Shown here piece after piece: positions 1-8,175 of a stretch of 64,000 nucleotides of DNA. Below the pieces are notes generated by a model, which was not told the DNA's origin, did not search any database, and saw nothing but the letters and a program-made list of their open reading frames with translations. Each line of letters begins with the position of its first letter. The first letter of the stretch is position 1. The translations under genes were made by a program, and so were the position numbers. This DNA comes from SHYR01 sp036013055 (GTDB taxonomy: Bacteria; Chloroflexota; Dehalococcoidia; UBA2979): NCBI GenBank assembly GCA_036013055.1, contig DASCQM010000012.1, positions 186,001-250,000 on the forward strand, given 5' to 3'.

Positions 1-103
1 AGCAGTCGACGTTGTGGCCTCGCGCGCGGAGCGCGGCAGCGGGCGCGGCCAGTCCAAGCGGCTGGTGCCCCATCTCATACGTCGAGACGAGCAGTACCTG
101 CAT
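1..103 (-). CDS. B12-binding/radical SAM family protein, N-terminal fragment (cut by window edge)
   Basis: Only the first 34 codons are present, read from an ATG at 103 toward the window edge. The peptide begins MQVLLVSTYEMGHQPLGLAA, followed by an alanine-rich helix and RGHNVDC. This is the opening beta-alpha unit of a cobalamin-binding Rossmann domain, and it resembles the N-terminus of the CUAEP/CCAEP-tail radical SAM (seleno)protein family. That match is from memory of the family and no radical SAM cysteine motif is in view. The gene lies 46 bases downstream of the NfuA-like gene on the same strand, which fits an operon in which the scaffold serves an Fe-S enzyme. No strong Shine-Dalgarno precedes the ATG. 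Confidence 0.6.
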   Translation of the reverse strand, partial: MQVLLVSTYEMGHQPLGLAAPAAALRARGHNVDC

Positions 104-149
104 CGGCCGCTACAGCGCTGCGATACGGCGGAGCGCGATCGGGGTGGCG

Positions 150-746
150 CTACTTCTTCGAGGGCTTGTAGTAGGGGTTGTCGCCGGAATTGTGATCCGT
201 CTGGTCGATCACCTCGGTGATCTCCGGGACGTGCTCCTTGATCGCGACCTCGATGCCCTGCTTGAGCGTGACATCGACCATGCCGCAGCCGACACAGCCG
301 CCGCCGAGCTCGATGAAGGCGGTCGGTACTTCCACGGCCATCAGGGTCACGGAACCGCCGTGGGAGGCGATCTGCGGGTTGAGCTGCGTGTCGAACAACT
401 CCTGGAGGCGTTGAGCGACATCATCCTTCCAGAGCGGGTTCGGATTCTCAAACTGCAGCATTCCGCCGCCGCTTGCGGCGTCGTACCCGATGGAAACGCC
501 GTTCAGGTACTCGACGTTGCGGCCCTCTACGTAGAATGTGATGCCACTGGCGTCGACGATGGTGTCACCGACAGGCTCGTCGCCGACGTCGATCAGTGCG
601 AGTGAGTGCTGGAAACCCTGCGGGCCACGGCCGGCGATGGCCAGCCGAATGCCGGCGACCGGGCTCTCGTAGCCTTCGATCACGGACTTGAGACGGGCGG
701 CAGCGTCATCGCTGATCGTCAGTTCGGCTGAACCAGGGTCGCTCAT
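150..746 (-). CDS. NfuA-like Fe-S cluster scaffold/carrier protein
   Basis: The product is 198 aa. The N-terminal half (about 1-105) resembles a degenerate A-type (HesB/IscA-like) domain without its cysteines, and the C-terminal half is a NifU C-terminal domain with the cluster-binding CVGC motif at Cys151 and Cys154 (context GGGCVGCGM). This domain order is that of NfuA, which carries 4Fe-4S clusters to target enzymes. An upstream in-frame ATG exists at 800. The ATG at 746 is preferred because GGAG sits six bases before it and the peptide then starts directly with the domain. The downstream gene on the same strand is the radical-SAM-like fragment, a plausible client. Confidence 0.88.
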   Translation of the reverse strand: MSDPGSAELTISDDAAARLKSVIEGYESPVAGIRLAIAGRGPQGFQHSLALIDVGDEPVGDTIVDASGITFYVEGRNVEYLNGVSIGYDAASGGGMLQFENPNPLWKDDVAQRLQELFDTQLNPQIASHGGSVTLMAVEVPTAFIELGGGCVGCGMVDVTLKQGIEVAIKEHVPEITEVIDQTDHNSGDNPYYKPSKK

Positions 747-931
747 GTGGGTCTCCGCAAGATATGAGTGGATGAAGTGAGATTTCGATCGCGCAAGCAA
801 CAGGATAATCGATTCACTGGCTGCGCGCTGCCGGCGACGAGAGGGCGATCTGATGATTGCCGGACTGGATTGAACTGCTCAGGTGTTTATTCAAGTGCGC
901 GTTTGATGTACAGTTTCCGGGCTGTCCTTCG

Positions 932-1987
932 ATGAGGGGCGCGGCGGGGTGGTGCGTGGAGCGGGTAGTGCCGCATGCCCTGCGGGTGGGAGGGCTGTTC
1001 ATCCTGCTCGTGGTCGTGTCTCTCCCCGGGACGACGAGCGCGGCCCCCGTCTCCACCACCGAGACTACCCTCCAGCCCGCCTCCCAGCCGGTCGACGTCC
1101 CGCCGGTCGCCCCCGAGCAGGCCGCCCCCGAGCAGAGCGTCCAGCTGATCCGTGAGTCGACGTCGGACGGTCCCTCCGAGCTGCTGGCCGAGCGCGTATT
1201 ACCGCCCCCGCCGTCCGTCTACGGCGATGCGCAGGTGGTCGCCTTCTACGGCTATCCGAACAACCCGAGGATGGGCGCGCTGGGCGCCTATCGCACGATC
1301 GACGCCGCAGCGGAGGCCGTCACGGTGGTCGCGAGCGAGTACGACGCGCTGAACGGCGGTCGCGACGTGATCCCGGCGCTGCACCTGATCGTCGCCGTCG
1401 CGCAGCCGCGACCGGAGGACGACGGCACGTACCTCGAACGCATGAGCCGCGCGAACATCGAGCAGTACGTCACGATCACGAGGCAGCGGGGGATGCTGCT
1501 GATCCTCGATCTGCAGATCGGCTGGGGCGACCCACTGAGGGAGACACAGCGGATCGGCTGGGCGCTGGAGAAGCCGTGGGTACACCTCGCGCTCGACCCC
1601 GAGTGGGCGACCCGCCGTGCCGGGGTCGCGCCCGGCGAGGTGATCGGATCGCTCGCAGCCGTCGATGTGAACGCGGTGCAGCAGTACCTCGCCGAGATCG
1701 TCTACGAGTACCGGCTACCGCCGAAGACGCTGGTGTTGCACCAGTTCCAGCGTCAGATGCTGCGCGACCCGGAGACCTACCTTGATTTCTCAGGCGTCGA
1801 ACTGGTGATCGACATGGACGGCTTCGGCAGCGAGTACGCCAAGCTGACGAACTACGAGGTCTTCTCGCTGGCGGAATACGCCGAGCGCCCCGCGATCAAG
1901 CTCTTCTACGAGCAGGACACACCGACGATGTCGCCGCAGCGAATCCAGATCCTCGACGACCCGCCGGACCTGGTGATCTACCAGTAG
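932..1987 (+). CDS. Conserved secreted protein of unknown function
   Basis: About 351 aa. The start has a hydrophobic stretch (GGLFILLVVVSLPGTTSA) typical of a signal peptide, followed by a Pro/Ala/Glu-rich linker and then a compact domain from about residue 95. Recognisable blocks are VAFYGYPNNPRMGALGAY, PALHLIVAVAQP, LLILDLQIGWGDP, LALDPEW and LVLHQFQRQML. Blocks of this kind recur in extracytoplasmic hypothetical proteins of Actinomycetota and Chloroflexota; they look like a TIM-barrel/glycosidase-like fold, but no function is established here. ATG 932 is chosen because it places the signal peptide near the N-terminus; GTG 956 is an equal alternative, and the ATG at 857 adds an unlikely leader. 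It converges with the ccr-like gene. Confidence 0.7.
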   Translation: MRGAAGWCVERVVPHALRVGGLFILLVVVSLPGTTSAAPVSTTETTLQPASQPVDVPPVAPEQAAPEQSVQLIRESTSDGPSELLAERVLPPPPSVYGDAQVVAFYGYPNNPRMGALGAYRTIDAAAEAVTVVASEYDALNGGRDVIPALHLIVAVAQPRPEDDGTYLERMSRANIEQYVTITRQRGMLLILDLQIGWGDPLRETQRIGWALEKPWVHLALDPEWATRRAGVAPGEVIGSLAAVDVNAVQQYLAEIVYEYRLPPKTLVLHQFQRQMLRDPETYLDFSGVELVIDMDGFGSEYAKLTNYEVFSLAEYAERPAIKLFYEQDTPTMSPQRIQILDDPPDLVIYQ

Positions 1988-2005
1988 CGGGTCGCCCGTG
2001 ACTCG

Positions 2006-2020
2006 CCCGCGCTCCGCGGG
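2006..2020. terminator. Possible weak bidirectional terminator hairpin
   Basis: A 6-bp GC-only stem (CCCGCG/CGCGGG) with a 3-base loop lies in the 37-base gap between two convergent genes. There is no T tract, so only position supports it. Confidence 0.3.
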
Positions 2021-2024
2021 AACG

Positions 2025-3278
2025 CTAGGCCGGCAGGTCCGTCATGCCTTCTTCGGTGGCGTTGACGAGGATCGCCATGTTCCCGGGCGGGTGCTCGTTG
2101 TCCTTCATCAGCTGGTGGCTGAGCCCGATCTCGTCGAACTGGAAGGTGCGTGAGAGCGCCGGGTCGATGCGCCCGGCGGCGACCATGTCGTTGAACTCGC
2201 GGCACTGCTCCGTGTTCGCGAAGTGCGAGCCCTGCAGCCGCTTCTGGCGCATCCAGAGGAAGCGCAGGTCCACGTCCGCGTTGTAGCCGGATGTGCCGGC
2301 GCAGACGACGACCATGCCTGCGTTGTCGACGAGGAATGTCGAGGTCGGGATCGTGGCCTCGCCCGGGTGCTCGAAGATGATCTTCGGTGCGCCGCGGCGT
2401 CCCAGCACCTCTGAGAACTTGTTGCGGAACGCGCCGGCGCCCTGCATCCACTCGCCAATCGCCTCGGCATCATCGATGTCCGGCAGGCGACCCCAGTGGT
2501 CGAATTCCTTGCGGTTGATCACGCCCTGCGCGCCCATCTGGAGGCAGAACTCGAACTTCGACTCATCCGAGACCACGGCGATCGGGATGCCTCCGGCCTC
2601 GCGCACGATCTGGATCGCCATCGATCCGAGCCCGCCGGTGCCGCCCCAGACGAGGACGGGGTCGCCCTCCTGCACCGTGTGCGGCTCCCAGCCGTGGAGC
2701 ATGCGCCACGCGGTCGCGCCGGTGAGCATGTAGGCGGCGGCCGCCTCCCACGTCAGTTGCGGGGGCTTCGGGTGGAGCTGGTAGTGATCGACGAGCGTGA
2801 ACTGTGCGAATGAGCCCCAGTTGGTCTCGTAGCCCCAGATCTGGTTGGAGAGCGAGGTGATCGGGTCAACGCCCGCCTTCACGTCCTCCGCCTCCTCGTC
2901 CCAGCGCCCGCAGGAGATGACCACCTGGTCGCCGATCTCGACGTTGGTGACCGCGTCACCCTTCGCCCAGACGATGCCGGAGGCGTCGGAGCCGCCGATG
3001 TGGAAGTCTTCTTCCGCACCCTTGCGCTGGCGCGCGTTGATTACGTTGACGGGGGCACCGAGCCCGGCCCACACGTTGTTGTAGTTCGTGCCGGCGGCCA
3101 TCACGTAGACGAGGACCTCCTTCGGCCCGACGTCCGGCACGTCGATCTCTTCGATCTTGAAAGCGTCCTTCGGTTCGCCGAAGCGCTCCTCGCGGATCAC
3201 GGATGCGTGCATGCGCTTCGGGACGAAGCCCAGTGGGGGCATCTCACCCAGCGCGTAGATCTCTTTTTCGTCGGCCAT
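2025..3278 (-). CDS. ccr: Crotonyl-CoA carboxylase/reductase
   Basis: The 417-aa product is an MDR-superfamily reductase of the Ccr type, which reduces and carboxylates crotonyl-CoA to ethylmalonyl-CoA with NADPH and CO2. Visible signatures are NYNNVW (residues 65-70), GYETNWGSF (149-157), the nucleotide-binding GGTGGLGSMA (212-221) and GSHFAN (350-355). By position, Asn68, Tyr150/Glu151 and His352 correspond to the CO2-pocket residues described for Ccr (Asn, Phe, Glu, His); Tyr replaces Phe, which is my alignment by eye. GGGGA precedes the ATG by five bases. No other ethylmalonyl-CoA pathway gene is adjacent, so a role in providing extender units or in butyryl-CoA reduction is also possible. 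Confidence 0.88.
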   Translation of the reverse strand: MADEKEIYALGEMPPLGFVPKRMHASVIREERFGEPKDAFKIEEIDVPDVGPKEVLVYVMAAGTNYNNVWAGLGAPVNVINARQRKGAEEDFHIGGSDASGIVWAKGDAVTNVEIGDQVVISCGRWDEEAEDVKAGVDPITSLSNQIWGYETNWGSFAQFTLVDHYQLHPKPPQLTWEAAAAYMLTGATAWRMLHGWEPHTVQEGDPVLVWGGTGGLGSMAIQIVREAGGIPIAVVSDESKFEFCLQMGAQGVINRKEFDHWGRLPDIDDAEAIGEWMQGAGAFRNKFSEVLGRRGAPKIIFEHPGEATIPTSTFLVDNAGMVVVCAGTSGYNADVDLRFLWMRQKRLQGSHFANTEQCREFNDMVAAGRIDPALSRTFQFDEIGLSHQLMKDNEHPPGNMAILVNATEEGMTDLPA

Positions 3279-3401
3279 AACGTTCCCCGCTCATTTGCAT
3301 CTGATCGAAACCGCTGCGCTCAGCGGCGCGCGTATGCTATCACCAAGCTGCGTAGACTCGACGGCTTTCCTCCACTGATCGACGAATTTGATTGGCCTCC
3401 G

Positions 3402-3869
3402 ATGGCAGAACATGCGGCCCCGCGCGACCAGCGTCTACGCGTGATCGCGATCGCGGCGGTCGTGCATCGCGACCACGTGTTGCTGGCTGAGGGCTCCGAT
3501 TCCGTCAAAGACGAGACCTTCTACCGCGCTCTCGGCGGTGAGGTCGAGTTCGGTGAGACGTCCAGCGACGCGGTGATCCGCGAGTTTCAGGAGGAGACCG
3601 GCCTCGAACTGACCGGTATCGAACCGCTCGGCGTCGTCGAGAACCTCTACATGTTTGAGGGCCAGCCCGGCCACGAGGTCGTCTTCGAGTTCGTCGCGCG
3701 CCTGCCCGAGGGCTCACCCGCCGACGACCTCGCGACGATCGAGGCTGACGAGGGCGGCTTCAAGTTCATCGCGAAGTGGCTGCCGCTCGCTGAGGTGCTC
3801 GGCGGGACGTACCGCGTCTACCCGGAAGACATGACGGAACGCATCGCGGACTGGATCAACCGGCAGTAG
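3402..3869 (+). CDS. Nudix hydrolase
   Basis: 155 aa. A complete Nudix box (Gx5Ex7REUxEExGU) runs from Gly46 to Leu68, with the catalytic REFQEETGL at residues 60-68. Such enzymes cleave nucleoside diphosphates linked to another moiety; the substrate cannot be read from the sequence. The open frame extends far upstream, but that part is antisense to ccr. The ATG at 3402 is the first in-frame ATG after it. The gene ends three bases from the convergent glnD. Confidence 0.85.
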   Translation: MAEHAAPRDQRLRVIAIAAVVHRDHVLLAEGSDSVKDETFYRALGGEVEFGETSSDAVIREFQEETGLELTGIEPLGVVENLYMFEGQPGHEVVFEFVARLPEGSPADDLATIEADEGGFKFIAKWLPLAEVLGGTYRVYPEDMTERIADWINRQ

Positions 3870-3872
3870 GCG

Positions 3873-6221
3873 CTAGTCGGCGACCACGTCGACCGCCGCG
3901 ACCGCCTGCTCGATGCGCGACTGGATGCGCTCGATCTCATCCGGGCGCTCGATGCGCTGGCCGTTCTCGCGCAGCACGTAGAACGCATCCACGACCTCAG
4001 CGCCGATCGTGTCGACCTTCGCGAGGTGGATGTCGAGCGCCAACTCGTGCATCGTGCGGGTAAGCGCGTAAAGCAGCCCCAGCCGGTCGGAGGCGTGTAC
4101 CTCCACGATCGAGTAGTGCTCCGAGTCATTGTTGTCGACCTGCACGGTCGTCGCCGTCTGCACACGGGGCACCGCGTGGTACGTCGCGCGTGTCGCGGCC
4201 AGCCGCTCGTCGACATCGAACTCGCCGCTGAGCGCCTGCGGGATCGCCGCGAGGATGCGCTGCCAGCGACGCTCGTCGATGCCACGCCCGAGCGCGTCGC
4301 CGACGTGCATCACATCGATCGCGGTGCCGTCGTCGCGGGTGTGGGCGACCCCGCCGAAGACGTTGGCGTTATGGGCGGCGAGCGTGCCGGCGAGCAGCGA
4401 GAGCGTTCCGGGGCGGTCCGGCGTCACGATCGTGATGCGGTCGATCGTGCCCAGCGAGTCGCGGCGCACGGCGGTACCACCGGCGGCCTCCGTGATCAGT
4501 GCGATGTGCTCGCCCACGGTCTCCGGCGGCGTGCTCAGTACGTAGCTCGGCGGCAGGTCGCGTAGGTGCTGCTCGACGCTCTCGCGGGAGAACGAGCCTG
4601 CGAGCGCGTCGACGACCGCCTCCAGGCGTAGGCGTGCGGCGGTGGCAGCCTCCGGCGCCTCGCCCGACAACACCTCAAGCACGCGCCCGTAGAGCGAGCG
4701 CATCAGTTGCGCCTTCCACGCACTCCAGACGTCCGGCCCGGTGGCGCGGGAGTCGGCGACGGCGACGAGGTAGAGCAGGTGCAGCGTATGGGCGTCACCG
4801 ACGATCGATGCGGTCTCATCGATCACCCGCTGGTCGGCGATGTCGCGACGTGTCGCGACCGTCGGCAACAGCAGATGGTGCTCCGCAACGGCAGTGAGCC
4901 GGCGCGTCGTCTCCGCGTCGAGCCCGGCGCGCGAGCAGAAGCGCTCCGTGATGATCGCGCCCACCTCTGAGTGGTCGCCGTCGTGGCCCTTGCCGATGTC
5001 GTGGAGCAGTGCCGCAAGCAGTAGCTCGTCCTCGTTGGCGAGCGCCTCCGCGACGGCGTCGGTGGCGGTGCCTTCCTCGTCCGTCTGGCACGCGTACCGC
5101 GCCTCCTCGACCGCGCGCACGGTGTGCGTGTCGACCGGGTGCAGGTGGAACGGCGCGACGTGTGGCAGGTCGCGCAGCACGTCCCACTCAGGCAGCAGCC
5201 GCGTCAGCCACTCTGCCGGCGGCAGCGGGTCGAGCGAGGGCTGGTCATCAGCGCGCAGCACCGCGCGCAGTCGATCGAGGTCGCTGGCGTCGTCTGCGAG
5301 CGGCTCGGGCGTGGGCGCAACCTGCGAAGCGGAATCGTCTGAGGAGGGCTTGCCGCGTCGCCACCAGCGCCGCCCTGGAGCCGTCTCGACACGAAGCCGA
5401 CGGACCGCCTCGGCGTCGATCGTCCGCATCGCGGCGAAGAGTTGAGGGGTCCACTCGGCGCGCGTTGTCTCGAGCCAGTCTGCGACGCCGTCGGCGAGGT
5501 CCTGCCGGTAGCGGTCGTTCGGTCGCTCCGTGAGCGTGTGTAGTGCGTTCCGCGTGGCGAGGATCACCTCTTGCGCCGCAGCGAGTTCCTCCGTGATCGG
5601 CGGCACCGGCAGGCCCTCGACGAGCGCATCGGCGGTGTCGATCCAGCGCATCGATTGGAGCTGACGCAGGCCGCCGCGCCCGGTCTTGATCTCCGGTTGC
5701 TGTAGCTGCCAGCGCTCGCGCGCGACAAGTTCGCGATGTTGCTCCGCCAGGTTCTCGCGCATCGCATCGCGTCGCTGCTTCGCGAACTGCGCGCGCTCGC
5801 GCTCGAAGGCGGCGAAGAGTTCCGCGTCGCCTGCGACCAGCCGGCCGTCGAGCAGCGCGGTCAGCGTCTCCACGTTCTCGCTCGCCTGCATCGTCTCGCT
5901 GACGGTGCGCACGGAGTGGCCGACCTTCAGCCCGGCGTCCCAGAGCGGGTAGAGCACCTGCTGCGTTGCGTCCGATGACGCATCTTCATCCTCGACGAGC
6001 AGCATCACGTCAACGTCGGAGTGGCGGCACTGCTCGCGTCTGCCGTAGCCGCCGACGGCGACGATCGCGATGCGCTGCAGGCCCTCGGCGAGCTGCGTGA
6101 GCCCGGCGTCGAGCGCGTCGGAGAGTTCGTGGCACGTCTCGAGTCCGGCACGCGAAGAGGCGCGTTCGGCCATGGCCGGGCGCGCCTCTAAGAATCGATC
6201 CAGTGCTGTCAGGTCGGGCAT
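3873..6221 (-). CDS. glnD: [Protein-PII] uridylyltransferase/uridylyl-removing enzyme
   Basis: 782 aa. GlnD senses glutamine and adds or removes UMP on PII. Domains in order: nucleotidyltransferase with GGYGRREQCRHSDVD (Gly57 to Asp71, giving the GS/G and DxD-type metal-binding features), a GlnE-like helical region, an HD hydrolase domain with LLHDIGKGHDGDHSE near residue 405, and two C-terminal ACT domains (about 610-690 and 705-780, the second containing VEVHASDRLGLLYAL). It is shorter than the roughly 890-aa enterobacterial enzyme. It lies 34 bases after glnB, which encodes its substrate, in an amt-glnB-glnD operon. Confidence 0.95.
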   Translation of the reverse strand: MPDLTALDRFLEARPAMAERASSRAGLETCHELSDALDAGLTQLAEGLQRIAIVAVGGYGRREQCRHSDVDVMLLVEDEDASSDATQQVLYPLWDAGLKVGHSVRTVSETMQASENVETLTALLDGRLVAGDAELFAAFERERAQFAKQRRDAMRENLAEQHRELVARERWQLQQPEIKTGRGGLRQLQSMRWIDTADALVEGLPVPPITEELAAAQEVILATRNALHTLTERPNDRYRQDLADGVADWLETTRAEWTPQLFAAMRTIDAEAVRRLRVETAPGRRWWRRGKPSSDDSASQVAPTPEPLADDASDLDRLRAVLRADDQPSLDPLPPAEWLTRLLPEWDVLRDLPHVAPFHLHPVDTHTVRAVEEARYACQTDEEGTATDAVAEALANEDELLLAALLHDIGKGHDGDHSEVGAIITERFCSRAGLDAETTRRLTAVAEHHLLLPTVATRRDIADQRVIDETASIVGDAHTLHLLYLVAVADSRATGPDVWSAWKAQLMRSLYGRVLEVLSGEAPEAATAARLRLEAVVDALAGSFSRESVEQHLRDLPPSYVLSTPPETVGEHIALITEAAGGTAVRRDSLGTIDRITIVTPDRPGTLSLLAGTLAAHNANVFGGVAHTRDDGTAIDVMHVGDALGRGIDERRWQRILAAIPQALSGEFDVDERLAATRATYHAVPRVQTATTVQVDNNDSEHYSIVEVHASDRLGLLYALTRTMHELALDIHLAKVDTIGAEVVDAFYVLRENGQRIERPDEIERIQSRIEQAVAAVDVVAD

Positions 6222-6255
6222 AGGCCCAGCCTACAGCGCGAATGCGATGGGATGC

Positions 6256-6594
6256 CTAGATGGCGTCCTCCCCGCGTTCGCCGGTGCGGATGCGGATCAC
6301 ATCCTCCAGCGCTACGACGGCGATCTTGCCGTCACCGATGGAGTCGGTTCGCGCCGTCTCCTCGATGGTGGAAATCACCGCCGGGGCGAGGGTGTCGTCG
6401 ACCATCACCTCAAGGCGCACCTTTGGTACGAAGTCAACTTCGTATTCGGCACCTCGATAGGTCTCCGTGTGCCCCGACTGCCGGCCAAAGCCCTGGATGT
6501 TGCTGGCCGAGAGGCCACTCACCCCGGTTTCTTTCAGCGCGTCGCGGACCTCGTCCAGCTTGAATGGGTTGATGTACGCAATGATTAGTTTCAT
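6256..6594 (-). CDS. glnB: Nitrogen regulatory protein PII
   Basis: 112 aa, the normal PII length. The T-loop carries Tyr51 in RGAEYEVDFVPK, the site uridylylated by GlnD, so the target residue and its enzyme occur in one operon. The C-terminal signature GDGKIAVVALEDVIRIRTGE is intact. The ATG lies four bases after the amt stop, so translation is probably coupled. Being co-transcribed with an ammonium channel, it is likely of GlnK type, binding Amt to close it when nitrogen is plentiful. Confidence 0.96.
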   Translation of the reverse strand: MKLIIAYINPFKLDEVRDALKETGVSGLSASNIQGFGRQSGHTETYRGAEYEVDFVPKVRLEVMVDDTLAPAVISTIEETARTDSIGDGKIAVVALEDVIRIRTGERGEDAI

Positions 6595-6598
6595 TCAT

Positions 6599-7840
6599 CT
6601 ACTCCGTGAACACCCACGCCTGCTCCTCGTGGAGCGCGAGGTCGAGGCCCTGTCGCTCCTCTTCCTCCGACGCGCGGATCCCGATCGTGCGATCAAGGAT
6701 AACGGCCAGAGCGTAGGAGACGATGAACGAGTATGCGAACGCGACGACGATCGACGCGAGCTGACGTGCGAACTGCTCCGAGTTACCGAAGAACAGACCG
6801 TCCACGCCACCGATTGCCTCATCGGCGAACAGGCCGAGCAGCAATGCGCCGACGATGCCGCCCACGAGGTGAACCGCAACGACGTCGAGCGAGTCATCGA
6901 AGTTGAACTTGAACTTGAGCTGCAGCGCCCCGTAGCAGAGCACGCCGGCAGCAATGCCGATGACGAGCGCCCAGATCGGGCTGATGAACCCAGCCGCGGG
7001 TGTGACCGCGACGAGGCCTGCGACCGCGCCAGAGGCGAAGCCGAGGGTCGTGGGCTTCCCGCTCACGAAGTGCTCCATGATGATCCACGTCGTTGCCGCG
7101 ACGCCCGCCGCCACCTGCGTGGTGACAAAGGCGTTCGCTGCCGCGCCGTTGGATGCCAGTGCCGAGCCGGAGTTGAATCCGAACCAGCCGAACCAGAGGA
7201 TGCCGGCGCCGATCAGCGTCAGCGGCAATGCTCCGGGTCGGATCGGGCTCTGTCGCCAGCCGATGCGCCGGCCGAGTACGAGGATCAACGCAAGTGCCGC
7301 GGCTCCCGCGTTGATGTGCACGACCAGTCCGCCTGCGAAGTCGATCGCCTGGATCTCGGTGGCGATGAAGCCGCCGCCCCAGACCCAGTGGGCCATCGGT
7401 GCGTAAACGACGATCGACCAGATCGCGATGAACGCGACCCACGCGCCGAACTTCATTCGCTCGGCGACCGCTCCGGCGATCAGTGCTGGTGTGATGATGG
7501 CGAACATCATCTGAAACACCATGAACGCGTTATCCGGAACCGTCAGCCCGTGGACCGCGCTGCCGAGACCTAGCTTGTTGTCCGAGCTCAGCTCGCCGAG
7601 CGCGAACAGGTCGAGGTTGCCGACGATGCCCCAGCCCTCGACATCCCCGCTGAACGCCAGCGAGTAGCCGACCAGCATCCACGTGATGGTGATGACTCCC
7701 ATCGCGGCGAAGTTCTTCATCAGCATCGCGAGCAGGTTCTTCCCGCGCACCATGCCGCCGTAGAACAGCGCCAGTCCGGGCGTCATGAAGAGCACCAGTG
7801 CCGAACTGGTGAGTATCCAGGCAGTGTCGCCTGTATCCAT
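6599..7840 (-). CDS. amt: Ammonium transporter
   Basis: 413 aa with 11 predicted membrane segments and no cleavable leader. The opening (ALVLFMTPGLALFYGGMVRGKN) is diagnostic of Amt/Rh channels. The twin pore histidines are His175 (VVHINAGAAAL) and His324 (AVHLVGGIVGA), and the C-terminal cytoplasmic tail that contacts PII is present. An in-frame TTG at 7852 would overlap the ribosome site, so the ATG at 7840 is used, with GGGAGG four bases upstream. First gene of the nitrogen operon. Confidence 0.96.
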   Translation of the reverse strand: MDTGDTAWILTSSALVLFMTPGLALFYGGMVRGKNLLAMLMKNFAAMGVITITWMLVGYSLAFSGDVEGWGIVGNLDLFALGELSSDNKLGLGSAVHGLTVPDNAFMVFQMMFAIITPALIAGAVAERMKFGAWVAFIAIWSIVVYAPMAHWVWGGGFIATEIQAIDFAGGLVVHINAGAAALALILVLGRRIGWRQSPIRPGALPLTLIGAGILWFGWFGFNSGSALASNGAAANAFVTTQVAAGVAATTWIIMEHFVSGKPTTLGFASGAVAGLVAVTPAAGFISPIWALVIGIAAGVLCYGALQLKFKFNFDDSLDVVAVHLVGGIVGALLLGLFADEAIGGVDGLFFGNSEQFARQLASIVVAFAYSFIVSYALAVILDRTIGIRASEEEERQGLDLALHEEQAWVFTE

Positions 7841-8090
7841 GTTGCCTCCCAATTGATCGAGGACGTTGTGTCTCCTCGATGATGTGAAGAAGGATGCTGC
7901 TGTGGTGTTTCCCGTGATTTACGCTCGTGTTTCCGATATGTTTCGTTTGTGACGGCGTGCCGGCCCAGCGCGGTCCAACGCTCGACGTTGGCGGCCCCTG
8001 TCGGCTATAAGCGTTCAGGACGTACAGTTCTGGACGCACACGCGAATCTCCCCAAGGTTCGGCGAGCACCCCGTGATTTCGACCGCCCTG
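7841..8090. other. Divergent intergenic region between amt and the methyltransferase
   Basis: Together with the repeat that follows, this is the only stretch over 300 bases without a gene. It must hold the promoter of the amt operon and, on the other strand, that of the methyltransferase. I see no convincing -35/-10 pair or sigma-54 -24/-12 element. A short inverted repeat (annotated separately) lies near amt. The segment 8074-8090 matches the 17-bp repeat unit at 9 of 17 positions and may be a decayed copy. Confidence 0.5.
7856..7880 (-). promoter_or_regulatory. Inverted repeat in the amt leader
   Basis: Perfect 8-bp arms ATCGAGGA/TCCTCGAT are separated by nine bases, just upstream of the amt ribosome site (7843-7848). 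It could be a repressor operator or a leader hairpin affecting initiation. Position supports a regulatory role; the factor is unknown. Confidence 0.35.
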
Positions 8091-8175
8091 CGCCCCCGAC
8101 AGCTCTGCGCCCCCGACAGCTCTGTGACCCCGACAGTTCTATGACCTCGGTAGTTCTATGACCGCGGCAGCACGA
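8091..8175 (+). repeat. Degenerate 17-bp tandem repeat running into a start codon
   Basis: Units are 8091-8107 and 8108-8124 (identical, CGCCCCCGACAGCTCTG), 8125-8141 (TGACCCCGACAGTTCTA), 8142-8158 (TGACCTCGGTAGTTCTA) and a weaker fifth copy, 8159-8175. The ATG of the adenine methyltransferase (8158-8160) straddles the junction of units 4 and 5, so the repeat replaces a normal ribosome-binding region. There are no spacers, so it is not a CRISPR. Confidence 0.8.

Noticed and set aside
3000..3401. N-terminal extension of the Nudix hydrolase
   Set aside because: It is antisense to ccr and has no ribosome site; the domain starts after 3402.
7841..7852. TTG start of amt at 7852
   Set aside because: The TTG would place the strong GGGAGG ribosome site inside the coding region; ATG 7840 is correctly spaced from it.
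8091..8175. CRISPR array
   Set aside because: The repeats are 17 bp and contiguous, with no unique spacers and no cas genes.
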